From Zunongwangia mangrovi (GTDB lineage Bacteria > Bacteroidota > Bacteroidia > Flavobacteriales > Flavobacteriaceae), in contig NZ_FOKV01000001.1 of NCBI RefSeq assembly GCF_900112105.1, positions 992,001 through 1,056,000 on the forward strand: DNA of 64,000 nt. The letters are read 5' to 3'. A model generated the notes under the pieces. That model saw only the letters and a program-made list of their open reading frames with translations, was not told the origin of the DNA and did no database searches. Positions 60,268-64,000 of the stretch are shown in pieces. The translations under genes were made by a program, and so were the position numbers. Every line of letters starts with the position of its first letter. The first letter of the stretch is position 1.

Positions 60268-60933
60268 ATGGCAACTTTAAAAATTGGGCATCGTGGGGCG
60301 AAAGGTCACGTGGCAGAAAACACGCTAGAGAGTATCAAAAAAGCATTATTGCTAAGAGTAGATATGATCGAGATCGATGTGCATCTGTGTAAAACGGGGG
60401 AACTGGTCGTAATACACGATGAAGAATTAGAAACGACAACCTCTGCAATCGGGATGGTAGGCGATAAAAGTCTTACCGAAATTAAATCTTTAAGAACTAA
60501 AGAAGGATATCGAATTCCGACTTTAGAAGAAGTACTGGATCTTGTTCAGGATAAAGTGATCTTAAATATAGAATTGAAAGGTGACGGTACGGCCGAGCCG
60601 GTTTTAAAATGTCTTCAAAAATATCCGGGATCAAAAATCCTTATTTCTAGCTTTAATTTTAACGAATTAATGAGTCTTAGAAGCCTTAATCCAGAAATTC
60701 CGGTTGCGGTGCTAACAGACGACGATCTAAGTATCGCTTTCTTACAGGCAAGACATTTAAAGGCGGTTGCAATTCATCCATATTATAAATTAGTGACTAG
60801 AGATTATATCGCAGATTGCCATAGAAATAATATAAAGGTTAATGTTTGGACCGTAAATAAGCCAGAGAAGATCAAGAAAATGAAAACGCTTGGTGTCGAT
60901 GGTATTTTTACAGATTTCCCAGATAGATTATAA
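60268..60933 (+). CDS. Glycerophosphodiester phosphodiesterase
   Basis: This 221-residue cytoplasmic GDPD has the family motifs IGHRGAKGHVAENTLES (His8, Arg9, Glu17), DMIEIDVHLCKTGELVVIHD (Glu35, Asp37, His50), NIELKG and VWTVN. It hydrolyses glycerophosphodiesters to glycerol 3-phosphate and an alcohol. It has no signal peptide. The flavoprotein gene starts 27 bp later and may be cotranscribed. Confidence 0.95.
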   Translation: MATLKIGHRGAKGHVAENTLESIKKALLLRVDMIEIDVHLCKTGELVVIHDEELETTTSAIGMVGDKSLTEIKSLRTKEGYRIPTLEEVLDLVQDKVILNIELKGDGTAEPVLKCLQKYPGSKILISSFNFNELMSLRSLNPEIPVAVLTDDDLSIAFLQARHLKAVAIHPYYKLVTRDYIADCHRNNIKVNVWTVNKPEKIKKMKTLGVDGIFTDFPDRL

Positions 60934-60960
60934 TTAAAAAATATAGATTTTAAAGAAGTT

Positions 60961-62178
60961 ATGGCGCATTATGATGTGTTGATCGTAGGAGGTGGAGCAG
61001 CCGGTTTCTTTACCGCGATAAATGTGGCGACTTTTAATCCCAAATTAAAAGTCGCCATTTTAGAGCGTGGTAAAAATGTATTGTCTAAAGTTAAAATTTC
61101 GGGTGGTGGGCGCTGTAATGTTACTCATGCCGAATTTATTCCGAAAGATCTAAGTCTTAATTATCCGCGGGGAGAAAAAGAATTACTTGGCCCGTTTCAT
61201 AGTTTTATGACGGGTGATACCATAGGTTGGTTTGCTGATCGCGGAGTAGAATTAAAAACTGAGGACGACGGAAGAATGTTTCCTGTAACTAATACTTCTG
61301 AGACGATAATCGATTGTTTTCTTTCTGAAACCAGGCGTTTAGGGATTGAAGTGCTTACCGGGCAGGCAGTAAAAAACATTCAAAAAAATAACGAATCTTG
61401 GGTTGTAGAAAGTACAAAAACCAATTTTGGTTGTGATCAACTGGTAATTGCTACCGGGAGTAATCCCAAAATGTGGGATATTTTGAAGGATTTGGGCCAT
61501 AAAATGGTCGATGCAGTTCCGTCTTTATTCACTTTCAATATTAAAGATCCAAGAATTAAAGATTTAGCGGGTATTTCTACTTTTGCTGAAGTAAAGATCC
61601 CAAATTCAGGATTAGAAAGCGAAGGTGCGCTGCTTATTACGCATTGGGGGATGAGTGGCCCGGGAATATTAAAACTTTCAGCTTGGGGAGCACGAGATCT
61701 AAACGATTGTAATTATCAATTTTCGATATTGGTGAATTGGGTGCCAGGTTATAATATTGAATCAATCAACGAAGAGTTAATCTTACTCAAAGATTCTTCA
61801 GCAAAGCAAAAGGTGGTAAAATATGCCCAATTTGAACTTCCAAAGCGTCTTTGGATTAAATTGGTAAAAGCTTCAGGAATTCCAGAAGATGAGGTTTGGG
61901 CAAATATTTCAAAAAAGCAACTTGATCAATTAGCACTTCAGCTTTGTAAAGGAGAATTCAGCGTAAATGGAAAAAGTACCTTTAAGGATGAATTTGTAAC
62001 GGCAGGTGGCGTAGACCTAAAGGAAATCGATTTTAAAACCTTCCGCAGTAAAAAATATGAAAATCTATATTTAGCAGGAGAAGTCTTGAATATTGATGCG
62101 ATTACCGGAGGTTTTAATTTTCAGAATGCCTGGACGGGTGGATTTATAGCGGCAAAAGCGATTGCTGGGATTAGTTAA
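60961..62178 (+). CDS. BaiN/RdsA-family NAD(P)/FAD oxidoreductase
   Basis: This 405-residue HI0933-like flavoprotein has VLIVGGGAAGFFTAINVA (FAD, residues 5-22), KISGGGRCNVTHAEF, GRMFPVTNTS, GMSGPGILKLSAWGAR and the C-terminal AGEVLNIDAITGGFNFQNAWTGG, the full family pattern. Some members reduce bile-acid or steroid intermediates; most have unknown substrates. Its end overlaps the convergent TspO-like gene by 8 bp. Confidence 0.94.
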   Translation: MAHYDVLIVGGGAAGFFTAINVATFNPKLKVAILERGKNVLSKVKISGGGRCNVTHAEFIPKDLSLNYPRGEKELLGPFHSFMTGDTIGWFADRGVELKTEDDGRMFPVTNTSETIIDCFLSETRRLGIEVLTGQAVKNIQKNNESWVVESTKTNFGCDQLVIATGSNPKMWDILKDLGHKMVDAVPSLFTFNIKDPRIKDLAGISTFAEVKIPNSGLESEGALLITHWGMSGPGILKLSAWGARDLNDCNYQFSILVNWVPGYNIESINEELILLKDSSAKQKVVKYAQFELPKRLWIKLVKASGIPEDEVWANISKKQLDQLALQLCKGEFSVNGKSTFKDEFVTAGGVDLKEIDFKTFRSKKYENLYLAGEVLNIDAITGGFNFQNAWTGGFIAAKAIAGIS

Positions 62179-62647
62179 TTCGCCAAAACTCGAAGGTAAA
62201 AGCAATAAGATAAAGCACCCAAACCGCATAAGGAATAAGAAGATAGGCTGAAATTACATTTACGATCTTAAACCATTTAATGGTAATAAGAAGAAAGATA
62301 AACACAGCGCTTATCGCTATTAGTGCGATCATTGGTTCGTGAAGTCCAAAGAAAAATAGAAACCAAAACGCGTTGAGCAGTAAAATGAAGCCAAAATGGT
62401 AAAGGGCTGTTTTAACCCATTTGTGATAAAAGCCTTTACTCCAAACCATACCTGCTGATATCCCGATAAGGATATACATGATCGTCCACACCGGGCCAAA
62501 TAAAAATTCTGGCGGTGTAAACCATGGTTTTTGCAACGTAGCATACCAGGAGTCGAGTCCGTTTTGAAGGGCGATGATTCCCAAAAATCCAAAAACAAGA
62601 CAAACCGCGGTTGCTGTTACGCTGCGAATGAGCAGCTTAGAGTTCAT
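62171..62647 (-). CDS. TspO/MBR family protein
   Basis: The 158-residue protein has five membrane helices and the Trp-rich signatures SWYATLQKPWFTPPEFLFGPVWTIMYILIGISAG and ALYHFGFILLLNAFWFLFFFGLHEP. TspO proteins bind porphyrins and cholesterol-like ligands in the membrane and help in stress responses. The gene is alone, convergent with the BaiN-like gene. Confidence 0.94.
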   Translation of the reverse strand: MNSKLLIRSVTATAVCLVFGFLGIIALQNGLDSWYATLQKPWFTPPEFLFGPVWTIMYILIGISAGMVWSKGFYHKWVKTALYHFGFILLLNAFWFLFFFGLHEPMIALIAISAVFIFLLITIKWFKIVNVISAYLLIPYAVWVLYLIAFTFEFWRIN

Positions 62648-62724
62648 AAATTAGGCTAGGTTTGAACCTAAAAATAGCAAAAAAAATGAATTTTAAGTCC
62701 TTTATCCGGAAAAATTTAAAAGCA

Positions 62725-62732
62725 TATATTTG
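62725..62732 (+). promoter_or_regulatory. Candidate -7 promoter element of the mevalonate operon
   Basis: TATATTTG matches TAnnTTTG exactly, 19 bp before the mvaD ATG. No TTG-type -33 box was found at the usual distance, so the promoter is tentative. Confidence 0.45.
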
Positions 62733-62750
62733 CTGAAAATTTATAAAAAA

Positions 62751-63842
62751 ATGCCTGATAAGGAGTTTGTTGCAGCAGATTTGAAAACTACTGCAGAAAG
62801 TGGATCGGTAAGCTGGGAAGCCCCAAGTAATATAGCATTAGTGAAATACTGGGGAAAAAAAGATAATCAAATTCCGGCGAATCCTTCAGTAAGTTTTACG
62901 CTAAAAAACTGCAAAACCACCACTACATTGAACTATGTTAAAGTTTCTGAGGATAATCAAAATTCCGAAGAAATCGAGTTCGATGTGATCTTCGAAGGCG
63001 TTAAGAAAGAAAGTTTTAAACCCAAGATTGCAGCTTTTTTTAAACGAATTTTACCTTATTGTGCTTATTTGAAGCAATTTAAGTTTGAAGTGGTTTCAGA
63101 GAATTCATTTCCGCACAGTAGTGGGATCGCTTCTTCGGCTAGTGGTATGAGTGCCTTGGCACTTTGTGTAATGAGCCTCGAAAAGGAGTTGTTTCCTAAG
63201 ATTACTGAAGATTATTTTTACAAAAAAGCATCATTTTTAGCAAGATTAGGTAGCGGTAGCGCTTGTAGAAGTGTAAAAGGCGATCTTGTGGTTTGGGGGA
63301 AGCATAAAGAAATTCTTTTAAGCAGCGATGAATACGGTATAGAATATCCGTTTAAAATTGCCGATGTTTTTAAAGATTTTCAGGATACTATTTTACTGGT
63401 AGATAAAGGCAAAAAGAAAGTAAGTAGTACAGTAGGTCATAATTTAATGCATGGTCACCCTTTTGCTGAAGCTAGGTTTAAGCAAGCGCATGATCACCTA
63501 AATGCATTGATTCCTATTTTCGAGAAGGGCGATTTAGAGCAATTTATTAAGATCGTAGAACGTGAAGCACTCACGCTGCATGGAATGATGATGAGTAGCG
63601 ACCCGTATTTTTTGTTAATGAAACCCAATACCCTGGCAATTATCAATAAAATTTGGGAAAAGCGTGAAGAAAGCAATATTCCGGTTTGTTTCACTTTAGA
63701 TGCCGGTGCAAATGTGCATATGTTATATCCTTCTAAAAATAAGGAAGAGATTTTGGAATTTGTTAAGAACGAGTTAGTTGTCTATTGTGAAAATGGACAC
63801 TATATTTGCGATGAGATTGGACAGGGATCAAAAAAGTTGTAG
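62751..63842 (+). CDS. mvaD: Diphosphomevalonate decarboxylase
   Basis: The 363-residue start is the ATG at 62751; a TTG seven codons upstream lies inside the -7 element. The GHMP-kinase fold has SWEAPSNIALVKYWGKKD, NPSVSFTLKNCKTTT, NSFPHSSGIASSASGMSALALC (phosphate loop), LGSGSACRSVKGDLVVWGK and CFTLDAGANVHMLYP. It converts mevalonate diphosphate to isopentenyl diphosphate with ATP, the last step of the mevalonate route in this group. It is followed by a kinase gene of the same pathway. Confidence 0.95.
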   Translation: MPDKEFVAADLKTTAESGSVSWEAPSNIALVKYWGKKDNQIPANPSVSFTLKNCKTTTTLNYVKVSEDNQNSEEIEFDVIFEGVKKESFKPKIAAFFKRILPYCAYLKQFKFEVVSENSFPHSSGIASSASGMSALALCVMSLEKELFPKITEDYFYKKASFLARLGSGSACRSVKGDLVVWGKHKEILLSSDEYGIEYPFKIADVFKDFQDTILLVDKGKKKVSSTVGHNLMHGHPFAEARFKQAHDHLNALIPIFEKGDLEQFIKIVEREALTLHGMMMSSDPYFLLMKPNTLAIINKIWEKREESNIPVCFTLDAGANVHMLYPSKNKEEILEFVKNELVVYCENGHYICDEIGQGSKKL

Positions 63843-63902
63843 ATTTACGTAAACGGCTGTGATTCAGATTTTCAATTTCTGAATGCTAAAAGGCTAATTT
63901 AT

Positions 63903-64000
63903 ATGAAGGGACCTTTATTTTATTCTAAAATTTTATTGTTTGGGGAATACGGAATCATAAAAGATTCCAAAGGATTATCGATCCCTTACAATTTTTACAA
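63903..64000 (+). CDS. Mevalonate kinase-like GHMP kinase, partial (5' end)
   Basis: An ATG at 63903 opens a frame to the window edge: MKGPLFYSKILLFGEYGIIKDSKGLSIPYNFY. KILLFGEYGI is the N-terminal signature of mevalonate kinase and related GHMP kinases (KxxLFGEY). It starts 60 bp after mvaD in the same direction, which fits a mevalonate operon. Only about 32 residues are visible, so the product name is inferred from this start and the neighbour. Confidence 0.8.
   Translation, partial: MKGPLFYSKILLFGEYGIIKDSKGLSIPYNFY

Overview
The window is AT-rich chromosomal DNA from a member of the Bacteroidota, most likely a marine Flavobacteriaceae of the Zunongwangia/Gramella/Salegentibacter type. The evidence is a SusC/SusD pair, lipoprotein signals of the flavobacterial kind (a Cys preceded by small residues and followed by Ser, Asp or Asn), TAnnTTTG/TTTG promoters, a mevalonate pathway, and many families typical of the group (DUF4374, DUF885, DUF4230, DUF4260, DUF2805). 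I see no phage, insertion sequence, integrase or CRISPR array. Most of the window is ordinary chromosome with several accessory loci.

Left part (1-13.5 kb): a truncated dihydroxyacetone kinase (DhaK) gene, a Fur-family regulator, a secreted carboxylesterase lipoprotein, two-way transcribed metabolic genes (SDR, thioesterase), a small cluster of a LOV-like PAS protein with a DUF2805 protein, a BrkB-type membrane protein, a universal stress protein behind an FNR-like box, a flavin monooxygenase-like enzyme, and a creatininase-LrgA-LrgB operon. From 13.7 to 25 kb come a GAF histidine-kinase-like protein that lacks its phosphoacceptor His, a DUF456 / trehalose-phosphatase / P-type ATPase group, and a BlaI-M56-M56-TPR-lipoprotein cluster preceded by a double palindromic operator.

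Middle part (25-38 kb): conserved operons (GT2 | ruvC, hemW, cyclase, DUF4260, DUF4230, YjbR, membrane MutS-like, YdjM-like; then DUF885-M23) are separated by repeat-rich spacers. The spacers hold a 208-bp tandem repeat, a dispersed hairpin repeat whose arms change together between copies, and a perfect 32-bp palindrome. A free-standing four-helix-bundle gene, flanked by inverted repeats, sits between ruvC and hemW.

Right part (38-64 kb): an M20 dipeptidase, tRNA-Leu(TAG) with a clear promoter and terminator, and then an apparently complete siderophore-use locus (AraC/PchR-like regulator, TonB receptor, DUF4374 lipoprotein, secreted Fes/IroE-type esterase). Next comes a SusC-SusD-DUF885 operon that looks like peptide uptake. 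It is divergent from an unrecognised glycoside-hydrolase-like secreted protein and a ROK kinase. The end holds stress and housekeeping genes (metallophosphoesterase, TerC, SDR-DUF421-PaiB, GDPD, BaiN-like flavoprotein, TspO) and the start of a mevalonate operon (mvaD, mevalonate kinase cut by the window edge).

The best candidates for undescribed biology are the siderophore capture-and-hydrolysis locus, the BlaI/M56/TPR cluster whose members share a TonB-like C-terminal module, the glycoside-hydrolase-like/ROK locus, and the covarying dispersed repeat. All functional statements rest on reading motifs; no database search was possible.
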